Positions 55,085 through 64,000 of a stretch of 64,000 nucleotides of DNA are shown here, piece after piece. The translations under genes and the position numbers were made by a program. Origin of the DNA: Pseudomonas sp. GM21. GTDB taxonomy: Bacteria > Pseudomonadota > Gammaproteobacteria > Pseudomonadales > Pseudomonadaceae. Under the pieces are notes generated by a model. It worked only from the letters and a program-made list of their open reading frames with translations. It had not been told where the DNA came from and searched no databases. Position 1 is the first letter of the stretch, and every line of letters starts with the position of its first letter. The stretch is from NCBI RefSeq assembly GCF_000282215.1, contig NZ_AKJS01000067.1:1-64000 (forward strand), read 5' to 3'.

Positions 55085-55950
55085 GTGCTGTTGCCGTATT
55101 GCGGCTGCCGCTGGCGGTGGACTTGAGCGGGTTCGTCAAACTGTTGCAGCGCATGCAGGTGCCGCATCGCGTCAGCGAAGAGTCGGGCGAACAGGTGCTT
55201 TGGGTGCCTGCCAACATCAGCGAAGACGTGCGCTCGCTGTACGAGCGGTTTCCGGCTGGTGACCCTGATCAGCAACTGGACATTCCGGCGGTGCAAACCA
55301 CCCGCCGTCCCGGTTTTGTCGAGCAACTGCGCTACGCCAAGGCGACCGCGGCCGTTTTGCTGTTGAGTATCCTCGTGGGCGCGGTGACGCTGCTGGGTGA
55401 AAACCTCGACACGATGCGCTGGCTGACCTTCCTCGATTTTCGCGTGATCGGCGAGTACATCCACTTCGTGCCATTGGCCGACAGTCTGGCAGCGGGGCAG
55501 TGGTGGCGACTGATGACGCCGATGCTGATCCACTTCGGCATCCTGCACCTGGCCATGAACGGCATGTGGTATTGGGAACTGGGCCGGCGTATCGAGTCGC
55601 GTCAGGGCAGCATCAACCTGATCGGCCTGACGTTGCTGTTCAGCCTCGTTTCCAATTGCGCCCAGTACTTTTTCAGCGGTCCGACCTTGTTCGGCGGGTT
55701 GTCCGGCGTGTTGTACGGTCTGCTCGGGCATTGCTGGATCTTCCAGCTGTTGGCGCCGAACCCGGCTTATCGCCTGCCGCGCGGCGTGCTGGTGATGATG
55801 CTGGTGTGGCTGGTGCTGTGCCTGTCCGGGCTGGTCTCGATGATCGGCTTTGGTGAAATCGCCAACGCCGCCCATGTCAGCGGGTTACTCATCGGATGCT
55901 TCACCGGTTTGTTGGGTGGTTTGTACAACCGCCGTAAACTGGCCGCCTAA
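55081..55950 (+). CDS. Rhomboid family intramembrane serine protease
   Basis: This 289-residue membrane protease has an N-terminal cytoplasmic domain (about 1–95) and six spans. The catalytic dyad is S208 in GGLSGVLYG and H265 in AAHVSGLL. It cleaves membrane proteins within the bilayer; the target is unknown. The start overlaps the phosphoesterase stop as ATGA. In other pseudomonads the nadK–phosphoesterase–rhomboid order is, as far as I recall, conserved. Confidence 0.93.
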   Translation: MSAVAVLRLPLAVDLSGFVKLLQRMQVPHRVSEESGEQVLWVPANISEDVRSLYERFPAGDPDQQLDIPAVQTTRRPGFVEQLRYAKATAAVLLLSILVGAVTLLGENLDTMRWLTFLDFRVIGEYIHFVPLADSLAAGQWWRLMTPMLIHFGILHLAMNGMWYWELGRRIESRQGSINLIGLTLLFSLVSNCAQYFFSGPTLFGGLSGVLYGLLGHCWIFQLLAPNPAYRLPRGVLVMMLVWLVLCLSGLVSMIGFGEIANAAHVSGLLIGCFTGLLGGLYNRRKLAA

Positions 55951-55984
55951 AACAGTTTATGAATTAAAGAGCGCGGAGACCTTG

Positions 55985-56245
55985 ATGTCCTCTTTTAACG
56001 AAATGATCAAAAACATCACCCCCGATATCTACCAGAGCCTGAAACTGGCGGTGGAAATCGGAAAATGGGCCGACGGTAACAAGCTCACCGCCGAGCAACG
56101 TGAACTGTCGCTGCAAGCGATGATCGCCTGGGAAATCCAGAACCTGCCCGAAGACGAGCGCACCGGTTACATGGGCCCGCAGGAATGCAGTTCAAAGTCG
56201 ATCAGCGTGCCAAACATTCTGTTCAAGTCGGATGCCATCCATTGA
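55985..56245 (+). CDS. YeaC family (DUF1315) protein
   Basis: This 86-residue soluble protein opens MSSFNEMIKNITPDIYQSLKLAVEIGKW and carries the LTAEQRELSLQAMIAWE motif of the YeaC/DUF1315 family, of unknown function. It follows the rhomboid gene by 34 bases and overlaps the 5' end of the DUF2797 gene. Confidence 0.88.
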   Translation: MSSFNEMIKNITPDIYQSLKLAVEIGKWADGNKLTAEQRELSLQAMIAWEIQNLPEDERTGYMGPQECSSKSISVPNILFKSDAIH

Positions 56246-57072
56246 TCGAGATTGGCCGTGGTGCAATCAGTAAAATGTCGGCCCGCCTTGACGGGTCCGA
56301 CGTGCAGTACGCGTTTCGTCTGGGCGAGCTCGAGGTGCCGGTCAATCCAATGATCGGCACCACCGTGCGCCTGGAATACCTGGGGGCAATTCATTGCACC
56401 CATTGCGGACGCAAGACCAAAACCAGTTTCAGCCAGGGGTATTGCTACCCGTGCATGACCAAACTGGCGCAGTGCGACATCTGCATCATGAGCCCGGAGC
56501 GTTGCCACTTTGATGCTGGCACCTGCCGTGAGCCGGAGTGGGGCCAGACGTTTTGCATGACCGATCACATCGTCTATCTGTCCAACTCGTCGGGGGTGAA
56601 AGTCGGGATTACCCGCGCCACTCAGTTGCCGACCCGCTGGATCGATCAGGGCGCACGTCAGGCATTGCCGATCATGCGCGTGTCGACCCGTCAGCAATCG
56701 GGTTTCGTCGAAGACCTGTTCCGCAGCCAGGTGGCGGACAAGACCAACTGGCGCGCCTTGCTCAAGGGTGAAGCAGCTTCGGTGAACCTGGCCGAAGTTC
56801 GCGATCAGTTGTTCGACAGTTGCGCCGAGGGCCTGCAAACCTTGCAGGAACGATTCGGCCTACAAGCCATTCAGACCATTGCCGACGTAGAAACCCTCGA
56901 GATCCGCTATCCGGTCGAGCAATATCCGGCCAAAATCGTCAGCTTCAACCTGGACAAGAATCCGATTGCCGAAGGCACGCTGTTAGGGGTCAAGGGCCAA
57001 TACCTGATCTTCGACACCGGCGTGATCAACATTCGTAAATACACGGCTTATCAGCTCGCCGTGCATCAGTAA
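56242..57072 (+). CDS. DUF2797 protein with zinc-finger and GIY-YIG-like region
   Basis: This protein of about 276 residues begins at TTG 56242, next to the YeaC stop (TTGA overlap), where the family start IEIGRGAISKMSARL is expected; an ATG at 56185 would overlap YeaC by 61 bases. It has a cysteine-rich segment (CTHCGRK, CYPCMTK, CDIC, CH, C, C at about 51–110), likely binding zinc. A later block VYLSNSSGVKVGITR resembles the GIY-YIG nuclease core (inference). Function unknown; it lies between yeaC and pepN. Confidence 0.85.
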   Translation: MIEIGRGAISKMSARLDGSDVQYAFRLGELEVPVNPMIGTTVRLEYLGAIHCTHCGRKTKTSFSQGYCYPCMTKLAQCDICIMSPERCHFDAGTCREPEWGQTFCMTDHIVYLSNSSGVKVGITRATQLPTRWIDQGARQALPIMRVSTRQQSGFVEDLFRSQVADKTNWRALLKGEAASVNLAEVRDQLFDSCAEGLQTLQERFGLQAIQTIADVETLEIRYPVEQYPAKIVSFNLDKNPIAEGTLLGVKGQYLIFDTGVINIRKYTAYQLAVHQ

Positions 57073-57082
57073 GGACTCCAGC

Positions 57083-59740
57083 ATGCGCACCGAACAACCG
57101 AAGATGATTTACCTGAAAGACTATCAGGCGCCCGAGTACCTGATCGACGAGACGCACCTGACCTTCGAGTTGTACGAGGACCACAGTCTGGTCCATGCGC
57201 AACTGGTGATGCGCCGCAATCCCGAGCGCGGCCCGGGCCTGCCGCCGCTGGTGCTGGACGGTCAGCAGCTTGAGCTTTTGGCGGTGACCCTGGCGGATCG
57301 AGAACTGAGCGACGCAGACTACCAACTGACCGAGAATCACCTGACCCTGCACCCGACCAGTACCACGTTCACGGTCGACACCAGCGTCAAGATCCACCCG
57401 GAAACCAACACCGCGCTGGAAGGCTTGTACAAATCCAGCGGCATGTTCTGCACCCAGTGCGAGGCTGAAGGCTTTCGCAAGATCACCTATTATCTCGATC
57501 GCCCGGACGTGATGAGCAAGTTCACCACCACGGTGGTCGCCGAGCAGCACAGCTATCCGGTGCTGCTGTCCAACGGCAACCCGATTGCCAGCGGCCCCGG
57601 CGAAGACGGCCGGCACTGGGCGACCTGGGAAGACCCGTTCATGAAACCGGCGTACCTGTTCGCGCTGGTGGCCGGTGATTTGTGGTGCGTCGAAGACACC
57701 TTCACCACCATGACCCAGCGTTCCGTGGCATTGCGCATCTACGTCGAACCGGAAAACATCGACAAGTGCCAGCACGCCATGAACAGCCTGAAGAAGTCGA
57801 TGCGCTGGGATGAAGAGGTCTACGGTCGCGAATACGACCTGGACATCTTCATGATTGTCGCGGTCAACGACTTCAACATGGGCGCCATGGAGAACAAGGG
57901 CCTCAACATCTTCAACTCCAGCGCCGTGCTGGCCCGCGCCGAAACCGCAACAGACGCTGCGCACCAGCGCGTGGAAGCCATCGTCGCCCACGAATACTTC
58001 CACAACTGGTCGGGCAACCGCGTGACCTGCCGAGACTGGTTCCAGCTGTCGCTCAAGGAAGGCTTCACCGTGTTCCGCGATGCCGGGTTCTCCTCGGACA
58101 TGAACTCGGCCACGGTCAAGCGCATCCAGGACGTGGCGTACCTGCGCACGCACCAGTTCGCCGAAGACGCCGGCCCCATGGCCCACGCCGTGCGCCCGGA
58201 CAGCTTTATCGAGATTTCCAACTTCTACACCCTGACGGTGTACGAAAAGGGCTCGGAAGTGGTCGGCATGATCCACACCTTGCTCGGGGCCGACGGCTTC
58301 CGCAAAGGCAGCGACCTGTATTTCGACCGCCACGACGGCCAGGCCGTGACCTGTGACGACTTCATCAAGGCGATGGAAGATGCCAACGGTGTCGACCTGA
58401 CCCAGTTCAAACGCTGGTACAGCCAGGCGGGTACGCCGCGGTTGGCGGTGAGCGAGTCTTACGACGCGGCGGCGAAAACCTACAGCCTGACCTTCCGTCA
58501 AAGCTGCCCGGCAACCCCGGACAAAGTTGAAAAACTGCCGTTCGTGATTCCGGTGGAGTTGGGCCTGCTGGATTCCAAAGGCGCGGCAATTGCCTTGCGT
58601 CTCTCCGGTGAAGCCAGTGCCCAGGGCACGTCGCGGGTGATCTCGGTGACCGAAGCCGAGCAGACTTTCACCTTCGTCGACATCGCTGAACAGCCGTTGC
58701 CTTCGCTGCTGCGTGGCTTCTCGGCGCCGGTCAAACTGAGCTTCCCATACAACCGCGATCAACTGATGTTCCTGATGCAGCATGACAGCGACGGTTTTAA
58801 CCGTTGGGATGCCGGCCAGCAATTGTCGGTGCAAGTGCTGCAAGAGCTGATTGCCCAACATCAGGCTGGTGAAACGCTGGTGCTGGATCAGCGCCTGATT
58901 CGCGCCTTGCGCACTGTGCTGTCGGACGAGACGCTGGATCAGGCCATGGTCGCGGAGATGCTGTCGCTGCCGGGCGAGGCGTATTTGACCGAAATCAGCG
59001 AAGTGGCTGACGTCGATGCGATTCACATCGCTCGCGAGTTTGCCCGCAAGCAATTGGCTGAAGGGTTGTTTGAAGCGCTGTGGCTGCGTTATCAGGCCAA
59101 TCGCGATCTGTCGAAGAAAACCCCTTACGTGGCGGAGGCCGAGCACTTCGCTCGTCGGGCGTTGCAGAACATTGCGCTGTCGTACCTGATGCTCAGCGGC
59201 AAACCGGAAGTGTTGGCAGCGACGCTTGAGCAATTCGAGACGAGCGACAACATGACCGAACGACTGACCGCGCTGGCGGTGTTGGTCAACTCGCCGTTTG
59301 AAGAACAAAAGGCCAAGGCACTGGCGAGTTTTGCCGAGCACTTCAAGGACAATCCGTTGGTCATGGATCAGTGGTTCAGTGTTCAGGCGGGCAGCACGTT
59401 GCCGGGTGGTCTGGAGCGGGTGCGTCGGTTGATGCAGCATCCGGCGTTCAACATGAAAAACCCGAACAAGGTGCGGGCGTTGGTCGGTGCGTTTGCCGGG
59501 CAGAACCTGATCAATTTCCATGCGGCTGACGGATCAGGGTATCGCTTCCTCGCAGACTTGGTGATCGAGCTCAATGGCTTCAACCCGCAGATCGCTTCGC
59601 GCCAACTGGCGCCGCTGACTCGCTGGCGCAAGTATGACGATGCGCGTCAGGCGTTGATGAAAGGTGAGCTGGAGCGGATTCGTGCTTCGGGTCAGCTGTC
59701 CAGCGATGTGTTTGAAGTGGTCAGCAAAAGCCTGGCCTGA
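57083..59740 (+). CDS. pepN: Aminopeptidase N
   Basis: This 885-residue M1-family zinc aminopeptidase removes N-terminal residues from peptides in the cytoplasm. The substrate motif GAMEN is at 267–271, the zinc site H303-E304-x-x-H307 in VAHEYFHNW, and E326 is the third ligand. Length is normal. The ATG at 57083 lies 11 bases after the DUF2797 stop, with AAGGA upstream, so it is the last gene of that cluster. A hairpin follows 10 bases beyond the stop. Confidence 0.97.
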   Translation: MRTEQPKMIYLKDYQAPEYLIDETHLTFELYEDHSLVHAQLVMRRNPERGPGLPPLVLDGQQLELLAVTLADRELSDADYQLTENHLTLHPTSTTFTVDTSVKIHPETNTALEGLYKSSGMFCTQCEAEGFRKITYYLDRPDVMSKFTTTVVAEQHSYPVLLSNGNPIASGPGEDGRHWATWEDPFMKPAYLFALVAGDLWCVEDTFTTMTQRSVALRIYVEPENIDKCQHAMNSLKKSMRWDEEVYGREYDLDIFMIVAVNDFNMGAMENKGLNIFNSSAVLARAETATDAAHQRVEAIVAHEYFHNWSGNRVTCRDWFQLSLKEGFTVFRDAGFSSDMNSATVKRIQDVAYLRTHQFAEDAGPMAHAVRPDSFIEISNFYTLTVYEKGSEVVGMIHTLLGADGFRKGSDLYFDRHDGQAVTCDDFIKAMEDANGVDLTQFKRWYSQAGTPRLAVSESYDAAAKTYSLTFRQSCPATPDKVEKLPFVIPVELGLLDSKGAAIALRLSGEASAQGTSRVISVTEAEQTFTFVDIAEQPLPSLLRGFSAPVKLSFPYNRDQLMFLMQHDSDGFNRWDAGQQLSVQVLQELIAQHQAGETLVLDQRLIRALRTVLSDETLDQAMVAEMLSLPGEAYLTEISEVADVDAIHIAREFARKQLAEGLFEALWLRYQANRDLSKKTPYVAEAEHFARRALQNIALSYLMLSGKPEVLAATLEQFETSDNMTERLTALAVLVNSPFEEQKAKALASFAEHFKDNPLVMDQWFSVQAGSTLPGGLERVRRLMQHPAFNMKNPNKVRALVGAFAGQNLINFHAADGSGYRFLADLVIELNGFNPQIASRQLAPLTRWRKYDDARQALMKGELERIRASGQLSSDVFEVVSKSLA

Positions 59741-59750
59741 GTCATGCTTT

Positions 59751-59790
59751 GCTCCCCCAGGGTCCACTCGGGCCCAGGGGGCTCGCTTTT
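59751..59790 (+). terminator. Terminator candidate of pepN
   Basis: CCCCC-A-GGG and CCC-A-GGGGG form a stem with one mismatch after the pepN stop, followed by CGCTTTT. The T run is short. Confidence 0.6.
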
Positions 59791-60037
59791 AAGTGGATCA
59801 GAATCGTTTATCGGTGCTGGAAAACCAGCACCGTCTATGACGAAAAGGCGTACCTGCAGGCTTTAATACGCAGGGGATCAACATTGATAGAGGCACCGGT
59901 GGAGGTAGCTTCGGGTTGACGGAGAGGCTCAGGGCATGAGGGGGCGGGTGAATCAAAAGCCCAAGATCAAAAGCTTTCAGGCGAGCTAACGCTCGGCCTG
60001 TTGAGTGGTGGGAAGCAAGGGCTGTACGCCGATCCAT

Positions 60038-60145
60038 TGTGGGAGCTGGCCTGCCAGCGAAGGCGGCCTGACAGCCAACCAATCTCCTTGGGATGTACCC
60101 TGTCCAACTGTGGGAGCGAGCTTGCTCGCGAAGCTGTTGATCTTG
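60038..60145. repeat. Two short REP-like units
   Basis: Two units share the TGTGGGAGC opening: TGTGGGAGCTGGCCTGCCAGCG (60038) and TGTGGGAGCGAGCTTGCTCGCG (60109). Each is an internal palindrome. This is a common REP pattern in P. fluorescens. Confidence 0.6.
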
Positions 60146-60190
60146 CCGTTGATGTTGATCTGTTTTTGATCTTGATCTGCTTTTGATCTT

Positions 60191-60480
60191 TCGCCCCTTC
60201 GGCAGGCCGAGCGTAGGTGTTCATCAGGGGGTTAGGCGCGTAGCGCCGTGCGGCGAAGCCGCACACATCGAGAGGAGGTCGTAGCGAAGCAGACCGGAGG
60301 CGATGCCCCCTGATGGACACCGTAGCGAGGGAACGCGGAGCTTTAGCGAGGCGCCGTACGCCGGGGCGAAGCCTTTTGCTTACTTTTCGCTGGGCCGGCA
60401 TTCCGGCGTCTGGAAAAGTGAGTCGCTGTAAGAGCGAAACCATAAGCCGCCGTTACCGCAGAAACGGATATGTACACCAA
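60191..60480. repeat. Structured non-coding element, probably repeated in the genome
   Basis: Perfect inverted repeats are nested here: CATCAGGGGG (60222) pairs with CCCCCTGATG (60306), enclosing GTGCGGC-GAA-GCCGCAC (60248–60264) and GGCGCG-TA-GCGCC (60235). The block has many GCGAAGC and TAGCGA repeats. I recall similar sequence recurring in pseudomonad genomes, but cannot prove it here. It may be a mobile non-autonomous element or structured RNA. Confidence 0.5.
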
Positions 60481-60740
60481 CCACCAATAAAGACCACCGA
60501 AACCCCAATCACCCCACCTGATACCCAATCATTCAGAAAAACCCCATCCCCCTCAGGTTAACAAAACATAACGCAGCGTCGATTGTCAGACCTTTCCAAA
60601 CCCCGATAGGATAAGCCAGCTTCCGAAGGGGCTCTAGATTGCGCGTTTCAGGACCAGGTTCCAAACAGCCAATCACAACGAGCACCCTTACGGCGCCCTG
60701 AAAGGTTGAACGACCTAACAATAATAATGGGGGAAGGTCT

Positions 60741-61793
60741 ATGAGTGAGCCTGTCATGGGTGTGGGTATCTGCCGCCCGCCGGCATTACGCAAGTTCGCG
60801 TTGCTGGCTACAGCGCTCTCGCTGTTGGGCTGTGCTGTGTTGTCGGCACCTGTGCTGGCAGCTGCCGCGCCAGCATCCGATGCTGTTTATGCCATTGAAT
60901 CTGCCAAGGCTGCCAAAAGCCTGATGCTTGATGTCGTCCACGCCGGCAAACGCCTGGTCGCGGTCGGTGATCGCGGGCACATTCTGTATTCCGATGACCA
61001 AGGCACGACCTGGGTTCAAGCCAAGGTACCCACCCGGGCACTGCTGACGTCGGTGTTTTTTGTCGATGACAAACACGGCTGGGCCGTCGGCCATGACGCA
61101 CAGATCCTCGCGAGCGAGGACGGTGGCGCCACCTGGACCAAACAATTCGACGATTTGAAACGCGAAGCGCCGCTGCTTGACGTCTGGTTCAAGGACGCCA
61201 ACAGCGGCTATGCCGTGGGTGCTTATGGCGCACTGCTGGAAACCACCGACGGCGGCAAGCACTGGGAAGACGCCAGCGACCGCCTGGACAACGAGGACCA
61301 GCTCCACCTCAATGGCATCGCTTCAGTCAAGGATGCCGGGCTGTTCATCGTCGGCGAGCAGGGCAGCATGTTCCGCTCAGCCGATTGGGGGCAGACCTGG
61401 GAGAAAGTTGAAGGGCCGTACGAAGGATCGCTCTTCGGTGTCATCGGCACGGCGCAAGCCAATACGCTGCTGGCTTACGGCCTGCGCGGCAATCTCTACC
61501 GCTCCACGGATTTCGGCAGCACCTGGGAACAGGTCGAGCTGAAAGCCGCTCGTGGCGCGCTGGAGTTCGGGCTGTCTGGCGCAACCCTGCTCGACGACGG
61601 TTCCATCGTGATCGTCGGTAACGGCGGCTCGGTGGTGCGCAGCAACGACAACGGCGAAACCTTCAGCGTGTTCAACCGTCCGGATCGCATTTCCGTATCG
61701 GCAGTGGCGGCGGCGGGCAACGGCAATCTGATTCTGGCAGGACAGGGCGGCGTTCGCGCTACTTCGCCAACCGGCTCAGAGCTGGGCAAATAA
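60741..61793 (+). CDS. Ycf48-like beta-propeller (BNR-repeat) exported protein
   Basis: This 350-residue protein has a signal peptide (hydrophobic about 17–40, cleavage near LAAAAP) and at least five short beta-propeller repeats with the sialidase/BNR pattern SDDQGTTW, SEDGGATW, TTDGGKHW, SADWGQTW and STDFGSTW. Ycf48 helps assemble photosystem II in plants and cyanobacteria; in this non-photosynthetic organism the relative probably helps an envelope complex. The ATG has GAAGG upstream. The RND gene follows by 16 bases, so the two act together. Confidence 0.88.
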   Translation: MSEPVMGVGICRPPALRKFALLATALSLLGCAVLSAPVLAAAAPASDAVYAIESAKAAKSLMLDVVHAGKRLVAVGDRGHILYSDDQGTTWVQAKVPTRALLTSVFFVDDKHGWAVGHDAQILASEDGGATWTKQFDDLKREAPLLDVWFKDANSGYAVGAYGALLETTDGGKHWEDASDRLDNEDQLHLNGIASVKDAGLFIVGEQGSMFRSADWGQTWEKVEGPYEGSLFGVIGTAQANTLLAYGLRGNLYRSTDFGSTWEQVELKAARGALEFGLSGATLLDDGSIVIVGNGGSVVRSNDNGETFSVFNRPDRISVSAVAAAGNGNLILAGQGGVRATSPTGSELGK

Positions 61794-61809
61794 TAAGAAG
61801 GGCGGAGCT

Positions 61810-64000
61810 ATGACATCGATGACAAGCCATCACCAGGACAAGGCGACGTTTCTTGAGCGCCTGATTTTCAACAACCGCCCGGCAGTGATCTTTATCTGCC
61901 TGCTGGTCAGTATTTTCCTGTTCTGGCAGGCGACGCTGATCCGGCCATCCACCAGTTTCGAAAAAATGATCCCGCTCGATCATCCGTTCATTCAAAAGAT
62001 GATGGAGCACCGCAACGATCTGGCGAACCTGGGCAACACGGTGCGGATCTCGGTGGAAGCCACTGACGGCGATATCTTCTCCAAGGAATACATGGAGACC
62101 CTGCGTCAGATCAACGATGAGGTGTTCTACATTTCCGGCGTCGACCGTTCCGGCCTCAAGTCGCTGTGGAGCCCGAGCGTGCGCTGGACCGAGGTGACGG
62201 AGGAGGGCTTCGCCGGTGGTGAGGTGATCCCGCAGAGCTACAACGGTTCCCAGCAAAGCCTTGATCTGCTGCGCAACAACGTCCTCAAGTCCGGGCAAGT
62301 CGGGCGTCTGGTGGCCAACGACTTCAAGTCGAGCATTGTCGATATCCCGCTGCTGGAGTCCTACCCGGACCCGCAGGACCAGGGCAAGTTGCTGGCGCTG
62401 GACTACCGCAAGTTCTCCCACGAGCTGGAAGAAAAAATCCGCGACAAGTTTGAAAAACAGAACCCTAACGTGCAGATCCACATCGTCGGTTTCGCCAAGA
62501 AAGTCGGCGACCTGATCGATGGCCTGGTCATGGTGGTGATGTTCTTCGGCGTCGCCTTCGTTATTACCCTGATTCTGTTGTACTGGTTCACCAACTGCAT
62601 GCGCAGCACCGTGGCGGTACTCAGTACCACGCTGGTGGCGGTGATCTGGCAGCTTGGGTTGATGCACTTCTTCGGCTTCGGGTTGGATCCGTATTCGATG
62701 CTGGTGCCGTTCCTGATCTTTGCCATCGGTATTTCCCACGGCGTACAGAAGATCAACGGTATCGCCTTGCAGTCCAGTGAAGCCGACAATGCGCTGACTG
62801 CAGCGCGACGCACGTTCCGTCAGCTGTTCCTGCCGGGGATGATTGCGATCCTTGCGGATGCGGTGGGTTTCATCACGCTGCTGATCATCGACATTGGCGT
62901 GATCCATGAACTGGCCATCGGCGCGTCCATTGGCGTGGCAGTGATCGTGTTCACCAACCTGATCCTGCTGCCGGTGGCGATTTCCTACGTCGGTATCAGC
63001 AAACGCGCAGTAGAGCGCAGCAAAAAGGACGCAACTCGCGAGCATCCGTTCTGGCGCCTGCTGTCGAACTTTGCCAGCGCGAAAGTCGCACCGGTGTCGA
63101 TCGTCCTGGCCTTGCTGGCCTTCGGTGGCGGTCTCTGGTACAGCCAGAACCTGAAAATCGGTGACCTTGATCAGGGTGCACCTGAACTGCGTCCGGACTC
63201 GCGCTACAACAAAGACAACAACTTCATCATCAGCAACTACTCCACCAGTTCCGACGTGTTGGTGGTGATGGTCAAGACCAAGGCTGAAGGCTGCTCACGC
63301 TATGAAGCCATGGCGCCGATCGATGAGCTGATGTGGAAGATGCAGAACACCGAGGGCGTGCAGTCGGCGATTTCCCTGGTGACCGTGTCCAAGCAGATGA
63401 TCAAGGGCATGAACGAGGGCAACCTGAAATGGGAAACCCTGTCGCGCAACCCGGATGTGCTGAACAACTCCATCTCCCGTGCGGATGGTCTGTACAACAA
63501 CAGTTGCTCCCTGGCGCCGGTGCTGGTGTTCCTCAACGATCACAAGGCGGCGACGCTCGATCGTGCGGTGCATGCGGTGCAGGAATTCGCCAAGGAGAAC
63601 AACAAGGACGGCCTGGAATTCATCCTCGCCGCCGGTAACGCCGGTATTGAAGCGGCCACCAACGAAGTGATCAAGGAATCCGAGCTAACCATCCTGATCC
63701 TCGTCTACATCTGCGTCGCGACCATGTGCATGATCACCTTCCGTTCGTGGGCGGCGACCTTGTGCATCGTGTTGCCACTGGTGCTGACGTCGGTACTGGG
63801 TAACGCCCTGATGGCCTTCATGGGCATCGGCGTGAAAGTCGCGACCTTGCCGGTGGTGGCGCTGGGTGTGGGGATTGGCGTGGACTACGGCATCTACATC
63901 TACAGCCGCCTGGAAAGTTTCCTGCGGGCCGGTCTGCCGCTGCAAGAAGCCTACTACCAGACGCTGAAGTCCACCGGTAAAGCGGTGCTGTTCACCGGTC
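61810..64000 (+). CDS. RND/MMPL family transporter (partial, cut by window end)
   Basis: This inner-membrane exporter runs past the window end; 730 residues are visible. The pattern is MMPL/RND: a first span (about 24–42), a large periplasmic loop, a group of five or six spans with the SSD-like FLIFAIGISHGVQKI region near 305, a second periplasmic loop, and a second span group opening near 625. It resembles the hopanoid/lipid exporters (HpnN-like) and those paired with Ycf48-like proteins in pseudomonads. The ATG has GGAG 6 bases upstream. The cargo is unknown. Confidence 0.92.
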   Translation, partial: MTSMTSHHQDKATFLERLIFNNRPAVIFICLLVSIFLFWQATLIRPSTSFEKMIPLDHPFIQKMMEHRNDLANLGNTVRISVEATDGDIFSKEYMETLRQINDEVFYISGVDRSGLKSLWSPSVRWTEVTEEGFAGGEVIPQSYNGSQQSLDLLRNNVLKSGQVGRLVANDFKSSIVDIPLLESYPDPQDQGKLLALDYRKFSHELEEKIRDKFEKQNPNVQIHIVGFAKKVGDLIDGLVMVVMFFGVAFVITLILLYWFTNCMRSTVAVLSTTLVAVIWQLGLMHFFGFGLDPYSMLVPFLIFAIGISHGVQKINGIALQSSEADNALTAARRTFRQLFLPGMIAILADAVGFITLLIIDIGVIHELAIGASIGVAVIVFTNLILLPVAISYVGISKRAVERSKKDATREHPFWRLLSNFASAKVAPVSIVLALLAFGGGLWYSQNLKIGDLDQGAPELRPDSRYNKDNNFIISNYSTSSDVLVVMVKTKAEGCSRYEAMAPIDELMWKMQNTEGVQSAISLVTVSKQMIKGMNEGNLKWETLSRNPDVLNNSISRADGLYNNSCSLAPVLVFLNDHKAATLDRAVHAVQEFAKENNKDGLEFILAAGNAGIEAATNEVIKESELTILILVYICVATMCMITFRSWAATLCIVLPLVLTSVLGNALMAFMGIGVKVATLPVVALGVGIGVDYGIYIYSRLESFLRAGLPLQEAYYQTLKSTGKAVLFTG

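Larger units (their letters stand above)
59741..60740. other. One-kilobase non-coding region rich in palindromes
   Basis: No credible gene is found between pepN and the Ycf48-like gene. It holds a pepN terminator candidate (59751–59790), two short REP-like units (60038–60075, 60108–60145), a run of GTTGATC/TTTTGATC repeats (60137–60190), a structured block at 60191–60480, and an AT-richer promoter zone (60480–60740). Confidence 0.7.

Noticed and set aside
57026..59521. An 831-codon open frame on the minus strand
   Set aside because: It is antisense to pepN, which carries GAMEN and HExxH; the frame has unprotein-like composition and no ribosome binding site.
60313..60561. An 82-codon plus-strand frame
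   Set aside because: It lies in the structured non-coding block; such frames come from repeats, not genes.

Overview
The window is about 64 kb of a gammaproteobacterial chromosome, most likely a Pseudomonas of the P. fluorescens group. The reasons are the GC-rich, dense coding, the order acnB–usp–miaE and fabI–yej–mltD–gloB–rnhA–dnaQ–decarboxylase, the order nadK–phosphoesterase–rhomboid–yeaC–DUF2797–pepN (familiar to me from Pseudomonas genomes), and many REP-type palindromes. No rRNA, tRNA, phage, insertion sequence, transposase or CRISPR array was found.

Layout. 1–8.4 kb: the 5' part of acnB, a DUF1289 gene, a tandem universal stress protein, miaE, and an alkylation-repair operon (ada, a PEP-mutase-family gene, alkA) with a GFA-family gene downstream and a VOC gene divergent. 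8.6–8.9 kb: two tiny overlapping ORFs, one encoding a 41-residue membrane protein with a strong ribosome binding site. 9.1–13.5 kb: a minus-strand operon for uptake and oxidation of an unknown amino-acid-like compound (TIM-barrel enzyme, isopenicillin-N-synthase-like oxygenase, binding protein, fused permease-ATPase). 13.6–16.5 kb: a variable, locally AT-richer stretch with a lipoprotein, an orphan papain-like cysteine protease candidate and a YdeI-like gene. 16.5–25.5 kb: exporters (LysE, EamA, a second LysE), a MocR regulator, a sterol-desaturase homologue, a TctCBA tricarboxylate transporter and an AraC regulator.

26–32 kb: a PpyR-like/NnrS pair preceded by three GT-N7-AC elements and a sigma-54-like promoter, which suggests nitric-oxide control. 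A molybdenum hydroxylase cluster of the isoquinoline/aldehyde oxidoreductase type with a diheme cytochrome follows, then a degenerate GGDEF protein and another VOC protein. 32.4–40.7 kb: fabI preceded by a Yej-type peptide ABC transporter with two tandem binding proteins. 40.8–48.6 kb: conserved housekeeping genes mltD, gloB, a methyltransferase, rnhA, dnaQ, an Orn/Lys/Arg decarboxylase and a GNAT acetyltransferase. 48.6–52.1 kb: a LysR regulator, a small unknown gene, an FMN reductase and a solitary arsB. 52.2–59.7 kb: DUF1853, nadK, a phosphoesterase, a rhomboid protease, yeaC, DUF2797 and pepN. 59.7–60.7 kb: a one-kilobase non-coding stretch rich in palindromes. 60.7–64 kb: a Ycf48-like beta-propeller and an RND/MMPL exporter cut by the window edge.

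A family of long palindromic repeats with GTAGCAGCTG ends appears in four full copies and one half copy, always between genes; one copy contains the dnaQ stop codon. Function calls come from motifs and remembered family knowledge; no database search was possible.
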